From Planctomycetota bacterium (lineage in GTDB: Bacteria; Planctomycetota; B15-G4): DNA of 64,000 nt. Positions 33,730-44,722 of the stretch are shown here, one piece after another. The notes below the pieces were generated by a model. The model saw only the letters and a program-made list of their open reading frames with translations. It made no database searches and had not been told where the DNA came from. Location of the stretch: NCBI GenBank assembly GCA_029259745.1, contig JAJDEO010000007.1, forward strand, positions 1 through 64,000, given 5' to 3'. How positions within the stretch are numbered: position 1 is the first letter of the stretch; each line of letters starts with the position of its first letter. A program made the position numbers and the translations under genes.

Positions 33730-34127
33730 GGCTCTCCTCGCTTCGGCGATGCCGATGGGGCATTCCCACCGCACGCGCAGAGTATCGCCCCTGGCAGCCC
33801 TCGCGAAAAGCCATTCCGCGACGGATGCAGTCCGCACGCCGATCTCGGCGGTGCCGGTCGGCACCGAATCGGACGTTGTGCAGGAGCCGCGATGGCATCC
33901 ACGGCAGCTGCAACGAGGGCCGCGGCAGTCGCGTGTGGAAGTCCGAGCGCAGCCGCTGGAGGTCACGGCTGACTGCGGATCGCCGGCCAGGACACGCTGC
34001 TGGCAGAGGCCCGCGAAAGAACCCGAGCTCGCCTGGATCGTTCACGGGGATCGTCGCGAACTCGCCACGGGGCCTCGACAGGATCGATTCAGAGGCGACC
34101 GCAGCAGGTCGTCCCGAATCATCCGGA
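33730..34127. other. Intergenic region between the small membrane gene and the response regulator
   Basis: About 400 bases on the minus strand without a supported gene. Frames here are proline- and arginine-rich shadows. The size suggests an independent promoter for the response regulator, but I cannot point to clear hexamers. Confidence 0.45.
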
Positions 34128-34268
34128 CTAAACCAGCGGGTCGCGAACGGGGGCCGTGATCCGTTCACGGTCTCCGGCCGAGCACCATCCCAGGTGCACG
34201 AAGGCGACGATCACCGGTACGACGAGGCAGATCGACATGAGCAATTGGATGCGATTGTCGTAGTCCAT
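34128..34268 (-). CDS. 46-residue single-pass membrane protein in the GTPase/kinase operon
   Basis: This short gene has a good ribosome binding site (GGAG, eight bases before the ATG). It encodes MDYDNRIQLLMS, then a hydrophobic helix (ICLVVPVIVAFVHLGW), then a charged tail ending DPLV. It lies 71 bases after the histidine kinase gene on the same strand, and no family is recognised. The combination of Shine-Dalgarno sequence, membrane helix and position supports a real small protein, perhaps a modulator of the kinase or of the membrane-spanning sensor. Confidence 0.55.
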   Translation of the reverse strand: MDYDNRIQLLMSICLVVPVIVAFVHLGWCSAGDRERITAPVRDPLV

Positions 34269-34339
34269 GGGTAAAGCTCCAGGGCACGGGCGCCGCCCCT
34301 TTCCGGTCCCCGGGGAGCTCCGAACAGCCGATGCGACGC

Positions 34340-35872
34340 TCAGGCGTCGTCGGACGGGCCGGTGGTCGAGCTCTGCGCCGCGAGCGGCAGACGGAGCCAG
34401 AACCGTGATCCACGGGGCACACGGGGCGAGTAGCCGATGGTGCCACCCCATTGATCGACTGTGTAGCGACAGAAGTAAAGACCCAAACCGGCCATTCCGC
34501 CCGAGCGCCGATCGCGCTGGAGCTTTTCGAAGATCGTCTCGCGGTGCGTGGCAGCCACGCCCGGGCCGGCGTCCTCGACAGCGATCTCGAGCTCTGATCC
34601 GATCCTTCGCACGAGGACCGCGACCTCCGTTCCCCGCGGCGCATAGCGCAGCGCGTTCTCGAGCAGGTTCATGAGCACGCGCCGGAAACGGTCTTCCTGC
34701 CCCACGACGCGCGCGTCGCCTGCTGCCTCGATGTCCGCGCGCAAAGCCACGCCACGCTGATCGAACAGCGGCGTGTATGCCTCCACGACTTCGCGCACGA
34801 TCGCCACGGCATCCGGGGCACGCTCGGGGTCGCGCTCGAACTCCTCCATCGACGCGATCTCGGCGGAGAAGACATCGAGGATCAGGCGAATCATCTCGAG
34901 CTGCCGCTCGCCCTGCTCGATCCCCATCGTGACGAGTTCGGCGCGCTTGTCCTCGGCCAGCGTCGGGCGGCGCATGAGTTCCAGACCACCGAGGATGACG
35001 CTCAGCGGTCCCTTGAGGTCGTGCACGATGCAGTGCAGCAGCACCTCTTTCTGTTGGACATCTCGGTTGAGACGCTCGAGGCGCAGCGAGGTATCGCGCG
35101 CCTGCTGCAAGGTCCGCCGCTGCTGCTGGAACGACTCCTCCATGCGCTGCACGAGCAGCGCCCGGTGTCCCGTCGACGACAGCATCGCCGTGGCCTCCAG
35201 CGGGAGCACGACGCCGTTCGAACAGCGCTCCGTCCATAACCCCGAGCGCAGCCGCCCGGGCACGCCGCGCGACCAGAAACCGTGCGCCTCGCCGAGGAAG
35301 TGCCCGAGGAAGGGCGTGATGTCCTCACCGACATCGAGGCGCGTGCCGTCGATGAGGGCGAGCCGGTCGGAGAGCGTCTGCCACCAGTCGGGTTGGCGAC
35401 CGACGAGCGCCAGCGAGCCGTCGGTTCCGAGTTGGAAGACGACGACACCGAGACCCGCGACGACGTCCGCGAGCGTGGGCGAGCGCAGCGATGCGTCACC
35501 GTGCGTCATCTGGAGTTCGAGCTCGTTGGCCTTCTGCTGCAGCGCCATCAGCAGCCCGGCGCTCTCGGTGCAGTCGAGCAGCAGGTACGAGCGGCCTTCG
35601 GCGACGCGTGCCGCATGGACGTCGGCGAAGGTGCTGGCCGCGAAGGCGACGGAGCGCAGCAGGAGCGGCTCGGCGCGTGAGGGCTCGAGGCCATCGAAGA
35701 CAGGGGCGTGGTCGCCCAGGTCGTCGCCGACGCGCAGACCGTCGAGTCCGTAGCGCTCGAGATCACCCCCGAAGTCGGTGAGTCGACCTTCGTCGTCGAC
35801 GAGCATCCACGCCGGGAAACTCTGGGCGCGCACGTGCTCGACGATCTGACGTTCGGGAAGTTCGCCCCTCAT
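34340..35872 (-). CDS. Soluble sensor histidine kinase coupled to a Ras-like GTPase
   Basis: From the ATG of MRGELPERQIVEHV the product is 510 residues. There is no membrane segment. Residues 10-130 and 135-240 are PAS-like, then a coiled coil leads to the H-box LLHCIVHDLKGPLSVILGGL (H284). The catalytic domain has MNLLENALRYAPRG (N-box), VEDAGPGVA (G1) and GGMAGLGLYFCRYTVDQWGG (G2). The start ATG overlaps the GTPase stop (ATGA), so the two proteins are made in a coupled fashion. I infer that the GTPase controls the kinase input, and that the OmpR regulator at 33046 receives the phosphate. Confidence 0.9.
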   Translation of the reverse strand: MRGELPERQIVEHVRAQSFPAWMLVDDEGRLTDFGGDLERYGLDGLRVGDDLGDHAPVFDGLEPSRAEPLLLRSVAFAASTFADVHAARVAEGRSYLLLDCTESAGLLMALQQKANELELQMTHGDASLRSPTLADVVAGLGVVVFQLGTDGSLALVGRQPDWWQTLSDRLALIDGTRLDVGEDITPFLGHFLGEAHGFWSRGVPGRLRSGLWTERCSNGVVLPLEATAMLSSTGHRALLVQRMEESFQQQRRTLQQARDTSLRLERLNRDVQQKEVLLHCIVHDLKGPLSVILGGLELMRRPTLAEDKRAELVTMGIEQGERQLEMIRLILDVFSAEIASMEEFERDPERAPDAVAIVREVVEAYTPLFDQRGVALRADIEAAGDARVVGQEDRFRRVLMNLLENALRYAPRGTEVAVLVRRIGSELEIAVEDAGPGVAATHRETIFEKLQRDRRSGGMAGLGLYFCRYTVDQWGGTIGYSPRVPRGSRFWLRLPLAAQSSTTGPSDDA

Positions 35873-36393
35873 CGCGGTGTGCGGGAAGGCACCAGCATGC
35901 GCCGCGTCAGCTCGTCGAAGGCGTCGGCGACACCTTCGCCCGTCTTCGCGCTCGTGCGCACGATGACCGCCCCGGACGATTCGAGCTCCGCGAGGTGCCC
36001 CTCGTCGATTTCGCTGGCAGCGGAGAGGTCGGTTTTGTTGATGACGAAGACGCACGGTGTGCCGGGGCCTGCGGCCTCGACGCGGTCGCGCAGATTGACG
36101 GCCGTGTCGAGCGTCGCCGCGCGCGTGGCATCGACGACGAGCAAGCAGCCCGAGGCATCGCGCAAGTAGCTCGTGCGGACGCGCTGGAACTCGTCCTCGC
36201 CGTAGATGTCCCACAACAGCAGGACGACCTCGCGGCCGTCGACTTCGACGACACGCTTCTCGACCGTGGTTCCGATCGTCGTGTGGTAGCGGTCGTCGAA
36301 GATGCTGAAGACGAACCGGCGCACCAGGCTCGACTTGCCGACGGCGAATGCGCCGAGCATGCAGACCTTCTTCTTCAGCGTTCCTTCAGCCAT
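35869..36393 (-). CDS. Small Ras-like GTPase (Rab/MglA-like, Rup-type)
   Basis: The protein is 174 residues from the ATG of MAEGTLKKKVCMLG. The P-loop is GAFAVGKSS (14-22), switch I has TTIGTTVEKR, the Walker B region is WDIYGEDEF (61-69, where eukaryotic Ras has DTAGQE), the base-specificity motif is NKTD (119-122), and SAKTGEG is G5. It is a compact single-domain GTPase with no lipid-attachment site. It overlaps the end of the OmpA-like gene by 19 bases and its stop overlaps the kinase start, which places it between membrane sensor and kinase. Confidence 0.93.
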   Translation of the reverse strand: MAEGTLKKKVCMLGAFAVGKSSLVRRFVFSIFDDRYHTTIGTTVEKRVVEVDGREVVLLLWDIYGEDEFQRVRTSYLRDASGCLLVVDATRAATLDTAVNLRDRVEAAGPGTPCVFVINKTDLSAASEIDEGHLAELESSGAVIVRTSAKTGEGVADAFDELTRRMLVPSRTPR

Positions 36394-38228
36394 GCGCCGG
36401 GCAGGACCTCGTCGAGCTCGCGAACGCGCAGTTGGACACACTGCGCCCGCGCATCCTCGCCCAACGGGGCGCCCGGCGCCACCTCCCAGCGGATCGCCGA
36501 CGATTCGACGAGGTTCGCGAGCTCGCGCCGCGCGTACTCGGCGCGCAGCATCTCGCGTGCGCCCCCCGGAACATCGCGACCAACCAGAACGACCTCGACG
36601 ATCCGTCCGGCCTCGTCGGCCGCGTCGGCCAGGTCCCGCAAGCGTTCCGCAATCATCCGGCGGTGCTCGCCGCCAAGAGCGGGTAAGGAGGGCTCTCCGG
36701 AGCAGAAGATGTCGAGTGTCTCGAGGTGAGCCTTCGCGCTGTCGAGCTCGGGGCGGCCGCGCTCGGCGATCTGCAGGCTGTCGACCTCGAAGCCGGCGAA
36801 GCTCTGGGCCTGGGCCCGTGCGAACGCGAGCCATGCGTAGGACGCCTCGCCGCTGAGCACGAAGCGTCCGTCGAGGCCGGTGCTGATCGTGACGCCGGCG
36901 GGCACGCTCCAGGCCGAGCGGAGGCGCTCTGCGACGAGCCACGGTTCGAGCGAGAGGTACGGGGTGAGGTGCCATGCGACGTTCAACGTGCGCTGAAGTC
37001 CCGCGGGGGCGACGCTGTCGAAGTCGGCCGCGCCGGGGTCACGCAACGCGCGGACGATGAACCCGCCCGTCTCGACCTCGCCGTCGATCTCCGCATGGAT
37101 GCGGCGTCCTGTCCAAGAACCGTCGCCTGCGGAGTATGCCGCGAAGGCGTCGGCGCCCACCCGCGTGATCGACTGCAACGACCACCCATCCGCCGCGTCC
37201 ACGGCCTGCTCGAGCGACGCCCGGACATCGCGGAACTCGCGCCCTGTCTGGTAGCTGGTCCAGCCCCAGACCAGCACGAACGCCGCAAGTGCAACCAGCG
37301 CGGCCGTCGTCACCCAGCGGATCTTCGACGGCGGTCGGTCCTTGCGCTCCTCGAGTAAGCAATCTTCGAGGATCGGGAGCGCCTGGACGAACGGCGCCGT
37401 GTCGCCTTCGAACGCACGCAGGCGCGGGCCGAGCTCGGCGTGGATCTGCTCGACGGCTTCTTGCAAACGCTCCTCGAGCGACGACGTCACGCGCCCTTCG
37501 ACGACGGCCGCGACGACTCCGTCCGGCCCGGGGGCGACGAGGAGCACGTCCTTGTCGTCGAACTTGACCTCGCGCACGGGCAGCGCCGTGGGTTCGTCGC
37601 CCAAGGCCTCTTCGCCGAACGAGTCGGAGACGAAGTCCTCGATGGCGCGCAACATCATCGAAACGAGGTCGGGGTCGCGCACGGCGATCGTCGGGTCCTG
37701 GACGTGCTCGAGCATGATGCCCGTGCGGCGATGGGTCAGGAAGACCTGGTGCACGCGGTAGAGCAACGTGTGTGAGAGGACGACCTCGTGGTACGGGCGC
37801 TTGGTACGGCGTGCTTCGAGCCGCCATCGCAAGCCCGTCACGCTGACGCTGTCTTCGAGCGCGCGGTTGAACGACTCGACCACCGTCGACAGTGCGGCCC
37901 AGATCGCCTTGCGAATCGCAGGGCCGAGCACGGGGAACAACGCGTCGGCGAGCGACTGCGGATCACGACGCACCGAGTCGTGGAGAGCCGAATCGATCGT
38001 GCCCGAGAGTGCTCGAGCGAGCCGCTCATCGCGTTCGTTCGAGAGGACGACGGCGGCCGGCAGGGCCTTCGCGACGTCCTGGGGCGTGATGCGCTGGGAG
38101 TCGAGGCGCTCCTCGAGTGCGTCGAGCTTGTCGAGTTCCTTGCCGATCAGCGCACGACGCAGCGCCTCGAGATCCTCGGCGTCACGACGCTCGTCGCGCG
38201 CGCCGTCACCGTGGACCGGCGCGCTCAT
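36375..38228 (-). CDS. Membrane-spanning OmpA-like protein of the GTPase operon
   Basis: The 617-residue protein has a cytoplasmic N-terminal region of about 300 residues, helical and acidic, that contains SGTIDSALHDSVRRDP and SVTGLRWRLEARRTKRPYHE. One membrane helix follows (303-323, RWVTTAALVALAAFVLVWGW). The periplasmic part has a BON-like segment (PAGVTISTGLDGRFVLSGEA) and a degenerate OmpA/MotB domain (AKAHLETLDIFC, then REMLRAEYARRELANLVE). This resembles membrane proteins that occur beside prokaryotic Ras-like GTPases. The coiled-coil gene stop overlaps its start by four bases. Confidence 0.8.
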   Translation of the reverse strand: MSAPVHGDGARDERRDAEDLEALRRALIGKELDKLDALEERLDSQRITPQDVAKALPAAVVLSNERDERLARALSGTIDSALHDSVRRDPQSLADALFPVLGPAIRKAIWAALSTVVESFNRALEDSVSVTGLRWRLEARRTKRPYHEVVLSHTLLYRVHQVFLTHRRTGIMLEHVQDPTIAVRDPDLVSMMLRAIEDFVSDSFGEEALGDEPTALPVREVKFDDKDVLLVAPGPDGVVAAVVEGRVTSSLEERLQEAVEQIHAELGPRLRAFEGDTAPFVQALPILEDCLLEERKDRPPSKIRWVTTAALVALAAFVLVWGWTSYQTGREFRDVRASLEQAVDAADGWSLQSITRVGADAFAAYSAGDGSWTGRRIHAEIDGEVETGGFIVRALRDPGAADFDSVAPAGLQRTLNVAWHLTPYLSLEPWLVAERLRSAWSVPAGVTISTGLDGRFVLSGEASYAWLAFARAQAQSFAGFEVDSLQIAERGRPELDSAKAHLETLDIFCSGEPSLPALGGEHRRMIAERLRDLADAADEAGRIVEVVLVGRDVPGGAREMLRAEYARRELANLVESSAIRWEVAPGAPLGEDARAQCVQLRVRELDEVLPGAWLKER

Positions 38229-38563
38229 CGACCGGCGCTGTCGTCGCCCAGACGTCCTGCGAGGTCGCTGAACATGGCGGCGAGATCGCGGCGCGCAACC
38301 TTCTCCCGCGTCAACGTCGCGAGCTGCTTGGAGATCTCGTCGAGTTTCTGCGAGTGAGCGGCGAGTTCCCGCTTCAAGCCCTCCTCGGTGGACGTGATCT
38401 GCTTGCGCAACGCCTCCGCCAACGCCGCGACGTCGCGCTCGATACGCTCTTCGAGCCGACCCTGGCGTGTGTCGGTCTCCTTCGCGTACTGCCCGATCAG
38501 GATCTCGCGGATCTGATCCAGCCCCGCGGCCGTCACGTTGTTCTTCTCCACTTTCTCAGTCAT
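38225..38563 (-). CDS. Coiled-coil protein, first gene of the GTPase operon
   Basis: The 112-residue protein is soluble, highly charged and almost wholly helical, with heptads through RLEERIERDVAALAEALRKQ and LKRELAAHSQKLDEISKQLA. There is no catalytic motif. It overlaps the OmpA-like gene by four bases, so it is produced in step with the membrane sensor. It may connect the sensor's cytoplasmic part to the GTPase. About 260 bases upstream separate it from the divergent LEA-type gene. Confidence 0.75.
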   Translation of the reverse strand: MTEKVEKNNVTAAGLDQIREILIGQYAKETDTRQGRLEERIERDVAALAEALRKQITSTEEGLKRELAAHSQKLDEISKQLATLTREKVARRDLAAMFSDLAGRLGDDSAGR

Positions 38564-38821
38564 GGCCCCGCTCGACAGAGGATGTCTCGACTACGAATGA
38601 CGGAAGACTAACACCCTCATCGAATCGACGCAGCAGGGCGGCTGGCCCTCAGCGCACCCTCGAGGCGCCCCAAACGGGCGAAAGCTGACCGAAACGTAAG
38701 GATCACGCGCGGAAACCCGACGCTACTCTTCCGCGTCGTCTACCAAGGGCGACAACGCGAAGCGCACGGTCGTTATCGTGAGCATCTCCCGAGTCTCCCT
38801 TTCCTCTGGAGTGCAATAGCG

Positions 38822-39742
38822 ATGAGCGGTCTCTCCCCTTCCCTTCTTTCTCTCCCCGCGCGACGCCCTGCGTCGCCGACCGCGCGCTTCGCCTCTTTCT
38901 CGGCCGCCCTCGCCGTGACGCTTGCGTTCACGGGGTGCGCCGGTCTCGAGAACATCGACCTCGGTTCGGTGCTCGGCGCGAGTTCGACGCCGACGGCCGA
39001 CATCGTCGGGTTGTCGTTGAGCGATCTCAGTGCGCACGGGCTCAAGCTCCTCGCCGACGTGCGCGTCGACAACCCACTTGCCGCGGCGCTTCCGCTCATC
39101 AACCTCGATTACGACATCACGAGCGGCGGAAAGTCGTTCCTCGATGGATCGGCGGCACTCGATGGGTCCGTACCTGCCGGGGGATCGAAGACGGTGCAGC
39201 TTCCACTCGGCATCGCGTTCAGCGATCTGCTCGACGTGCTGTCGGGCGTCAAGCCGGGGGCGATCGTGCCCTACGAAGCCAACCTGACGATGAACGTCGA
39301 TGCCCCGTTGCTCGGCCCCTTGTCGCTGCCGCTTTCCACCACCGGTGAGCTGCCCGTGCCGACGGTGCCGAACGTCACGCTCGACTCCGTCGATTGGTCC
39401 GACCTCTCGTTCACGAACATCGCCGGAACGTTGAACTTCGGCGTCGAGAACACGAACGACTTCCCGATCGACATCGACAACCTCTCGTACGGACTCAACC
39501 TCGCGGGCGTCGACGTCTCGCAGGGCAAGGTCACGTCGGCTCCATCGCTGACGAAGGGTGACAAGAAGTCGATCCAGATCCCGATCCAGCTCTCGCCCGC
39601 CAAGCTCGGCTCGGCCGCGATGGCGTTCCTGACGGGTGACGGCGCCGACTACGCGATGAGCGGCTCGCTCGACCTCTCGACGCCGTTCGGCCCCGTCTCC
39701 CTGCCCTTCGCCGACATCGGGAAGACGGTGTTCGGCAAGTAG
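38822..39742 (+). CDS. LEA type 2 / WHy domain lipoprotein
   Basis: The 306-residue product has a signal peptide with a lipobox (LAFTGCAGLE). Two WHy/LEA14-type domains follow: LKLLADVRVDNPLAAALPLI and then LNFGVENTNDFPIDIDNLSY are the paired strand-N-P or N-x-N patterns. This matches the NPxxxxLPL signature of the superfamily. Bacterial members are envelope proteins linked to stress tolerance, but a defined role is not known. The gene is monocistronic, with a hydrophilic C-terminus ending FGK. Confidence 0.85.
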   Translation: MSGLSPSLLSLPARRPASPTARFASFSAALAVTLAFTGCAGLENIDLGSVLGASSTPTADIVGLSLSDLSAHGLKLLADVRVDNPLAAALPLINLDYDITSGGKSFLDGSAALDGSVPAGGSKTVQLPLGIAFSDLLDVLSGVKPGAIVPYEANLTMNVDAPLLGPLSLPLSTTGELPVPTVPNVTLDSVDWSDLSFTNIAGTLNFGVENTNDFPIDIDNLSYGLNLAGVDVSQGKVTSAPSLTKGDKKSIQIPIQLSPAKLGSAAMAFLTGDGADYAMSGSLDLSTPFGPVSLPFADIGKTVFGK

Positions 39743-39848
39743 CGCCGGGCAAGGGCACCACGGGGAGCGGCGGGAACGATGCGTCGGGCGACAGGGTCGC
39801 CGCGGCGATGGCATGATGCGGGGCCTGCCGCTCCCTCTGGATCCGCTC

Positions 39849-42200
<2,352 letters not shown>

Positions 42201-42233
42201 AGCGTGACGAGCGTGACTCGTCGTACGTCGCCG

Positions 42234-42761
42234 TCACTCCGATGCGAAGGCGACCACCAACAAGAGCCACGTCGCGAAGTTGTAAGCGCAGTGGACGAGC
42301 GCCGTGCAGACGAACGCCGGGATGGCGAAGCGCTGATACCACGCCGCCGAGCCTTCGAACCGTTCGGCGAGTTCGGCGTAGAGGAACGCGGAGTAGAAGC
42401 CGCCGATGAGCCCGGCGTAGACCCAGGACCCACCGTCGCCGAGATAGTGTCCATAGGCGAAGGCTGCGGTCGACCAGAACACCTGCCACCAGAACCCGGC
42501 ATGCGCCCGCCGAGCGAGCCCGATCGGCACGGCCTGCAAGACCGTTTCGATCCACGGAGCCACCAAGACACCCCCGACCAGGAAAGCGCTGAGGAACTCC
42601 TCAGGCGTCATGCCGGCCAGATCGAGGTCTTCTTGGCCGTCACCGAAGAACGTTTCGCCGATCACCAGCACCACACCCGCAACCACGATGTTCTGCCACA
42701 GCGACCACCAGCACAGAGCCACGAGCGGCTTGGCTCGAACTCGCTCGAAGTAGCACCGCAA
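42234..42761 (-). CDS. CPBP family intramembrane protease-like protein
   Basis: The 175-residue protein has five or so membrane helices. Family motifs are present in variant form: motif 1 is WIETVLQAVPIGLARR where typical CPBP proteases have EExxxR, motif 2 is FAYGHYL (FxxxH), and motif 3 is HCAYNF (HxxxN). The single Glu instead of two leaves activity uncertain. CPBP enzymes cleave membrane substrates such as prenylated proteins. The gene is divergent from the DUF6702 gene. Confidence 0.75.
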   Translation of the reverse strand: MRCYFERVRAKPLVALCWWSLWQNIVVAGVVLVIGETFFGDGQEDLDLAGMTPEEFLSAFLVGGVLVAPWIETVLQAVPIGLARRAHAGFWWQVFWSTAAFAYGHYLGDGGSWVYAGLIGGFYSAFLYAELAERFEGSAAWYQRFAIPAFVCTALVHCAYNFATWLLLVVAFASE

Positions 42762-42814
42762 GAAGTCGATCGTTGGTTTCCCCTGTTCGCCCGAATCGAG
42801 TCACCATAGAGAAC

Positions 42815-43717
42815 ATGAAGACGATCGAACGCGCCACCGACGCGACGACGATGACGCCGGCCGGCAGCTCGGCGCGACGCGTGTTCTTCATGCTCATTGC
42901 GATTTGCCTCGCGCTCGGTGCGGCGCGTCATCCTTTTCACACGACGGTCGCCGAAATCGAGCTCGACGAGGAGACGGCCACGCTCGAGATCGCCATGCGC
43001 GCCGAGGGCTTCGTCGTCGAGGAGATGTTGACGCTGCGGCACGCACGACGTGTCGATCTCGACAAGACGGCCGACGTCGACGCGCTGCTCTTCGCGGAGG
43101 TGAAGCGGTGTTTTCGCGTCGAGACGTCGTACGGCGTGCCCGTCGAGCTGAACTGGGTGGGCAAGGAAGTCGGCGAGCGCGAGCTGTGGCTCTACTTCGA
43201 GGCGTCGCTGCCCGAAGGACTGCACGGCGTGACGATCGAGAACACGTGGGGCTTCACGTTCGCCGACGACCAGGTGAACACGCTGAACGTCCGCCAGGGT
43301 CCTCACCGCCAGACGCTCGAGGCGACGCTCGCGGCCCCCGCCGGACGCGTCACGATGTCCGACGTCCACGTCGTCGAGACGCTGCTCTGGATGTCGAAGC
43401 GCGCGCGCAGCGTGCCTGCGCCGCTGGCCGCGCAACTCAAGCTGCGCTGCGCCGAGATCGCCCTCGACCTCGGCGACCGCCGGGCCGCGACGCGCAACCT
43501 CGCCCGCGCTTGGCCCTTCGTGGAGGAGGGTCGCGTCGACGGCAGTCGGCGCATCCTCGTCTTCCGCGGGCTCACCGCCGCCGCACGCCTGGCTCGCCTC
43601 GTCGAGGCCCCGGTCCTGGCCGCGCGCATCGAGGAACACCTCGCGAAGAAGCCCGTACGCATCGACGCGACGCTCGTGGCCGACATCACCCAGGAACTGG
43701 AGCTCGGCACGCCCTGA
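42815..43717 (+). CDS. DUF6702 family protein (membrane-anchored)
   Basis: From the ATG of MKTIERATDATTMTPAG the product is 300 residues. One hydrophobic segment (FFMLIAICLALGAARH) is followed by HPFHTTVAEIELDEE, the DUF6702 start. The sequence PVELNWVGKEVGERELWLYF is highly characteristic. The C-terminal helical part is extra. The family is found near metalloprotease genes in other bacteria; I know of no assigned role. Confidence 0.82.
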   Translation: MKTIERATDATTMTPAGSSARRVFFMLIAICLALGAARHPFHTTVAEIELDEETATLEIAMRAEGFVVEEMLTLRHARRVDLDKTADVDALLFAEVKRCFRVETSYGVPVELNWVGKEVGERELWLYFEASLPEGLHGVTIENTWGFTFADDQVNTLNVRQGPHRQTLEATLAAPAGRVTMSDVHVVETLLWMSKRARSVPAPLAAQLKLRCAEIALDLGDRRAATRNLARAWPFVEEGRVDGSRRILVFRGLTAAARLARLVEAPVLAARIEEHLAKKPVRIDATLVADITQELELGTP

Positions 43718-43876
43718 TCACGGGGGCCCACGCGTTGCGCCACGCCCCACACCTGCCGTACGGTGCATGCTCGATCCGCACGTCGTGTGAAGCCTTCCTG
43801 CAGACCTTCCCTGCGCCACCGCCGGGACATCACGCGACGATCGGACCACTCGTCGACTGCACCGTGGAGTAACGAC

Positions 43877-44701
43877 ATGGCGGGCCCACCGCCGCGCGAC
43901 GGCATCACCTATTCCGACTACCTCAAGGTCCCCGAGCTGCTCGAGCTGCAGGTCTGTGAGGTCCCCGAGGCACACGACGAAATGCAGTTCATCGTCGTGC
44001 ATCAGGTCTACGAACTCTGGTTCCGCCTGATCATGCACGAGGTCGACGAGATCGCCGCGCTGTTCGGCTCCGGCAGCGACGTCGACCTGCGCAACGCCAC
44101 GCGTCTGTGCCGACGTATCCAACGCATCTTCGAGGTGCTCGTCGACCAGATCCACGTGCTCGAGACGATGCGTCCCGCCGACTTCCTTGCGTTCCGCTCC
44201 GCGCTCAACCCCGCCAGCGGCTTCCAGAGCGTGCAGTTCCGCGAACTCGAAGCCGCGCTCGGCCTGCGCGACGAGAAGCTCGCCTCGTTCACGAAGGACG
44301 ACCCGCGTCACGGCAAACTGCTCGAGCGCATGGCCGCGCCGAGTGTCGTCGATGCCCTCTACGGCGCACTGCGCGCGCGTGGGCACAAGGTCGACACACC
44401 TGGGCCCGACCGCAGCGACGCTGACGAGGATGCAACGCTCGAAGCACTACGTGTGATCTACGACGCGCCGGACGACCACCCGCTGCTCTACGACCTCTGC
44501 GAGTCGCTCGTGGAGATCGACGAGCAGATCGTCCTCTGGCGTCGACACCACGTGATGATGGTCGAGCGTCACATCGGCGACAAGCCGGGCACGGGCAAGG
44601 GCACGACCGGCAACCTCGACGGCATCCGCTACCTGAAGACGACGTTGATGCGGAAGGCGTTCCCTGACCTCTGGGCCGTGCGCACCGTTCTCAGCGACTG
44701 A
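43877..44701 (+). CDS. kynA: Tryptophan 2,3-dioxygenase
   Basis: The 274-residue haem enzyme oxidises tryptophan to N-formylkynurenine. Motifs are clear: YSDYLKVPELLELQ at the N-terminus, HDEMQFIVVHQVYELWFRLI (substrate- and haem-pocket helix), SGFQSVQFRELEAALG, and WRRHHVMMVERHIGDKPGTG with the proximal histidine. The length is typical of the family. The CoA ligase gene follows after 21 bases. Downstream kynurenine formamidase is not obvious, but a creatininase-family amidohydrolase at 47200 and a kynureninase-like gene at 22823 could complete the route to anthranilate. Confidence 0.96.
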   Translation: MAGPPPRDGITYSDYLKVPELLELQVCEVPEAHDEMQFIVVHQVYELWFRLIMHEVDEIAALFGSGSDVDLRNATRLCRRIQRIFEVLVDQIHVLETMRPADFLAFRSALNPASGFQSVQFRELEAALGLRDEKLASFTKDDPRHGKLLERMAAPSVVDALYGALRARGHKVDTPGPDRSDADEDATLEALRVIYDAPDDHPLLYDLCESLVEIDEQIVLWRRHHVMMVERHIGDKPGTGKGTTGNLDGIRYLKTTLMRKAFPDLWAVRTVLSD

Positions 44702-44722
44702 CCGATCTCCCCGAGAGACGCG

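Noticed and set aside
36375..38228. A flagellar or Tol-Pal OmpA protein
   Set aside because: The OmpA-like part is degenerate, the protein has a large cytoplasmic domain, and no tol or mot genes are nearby.
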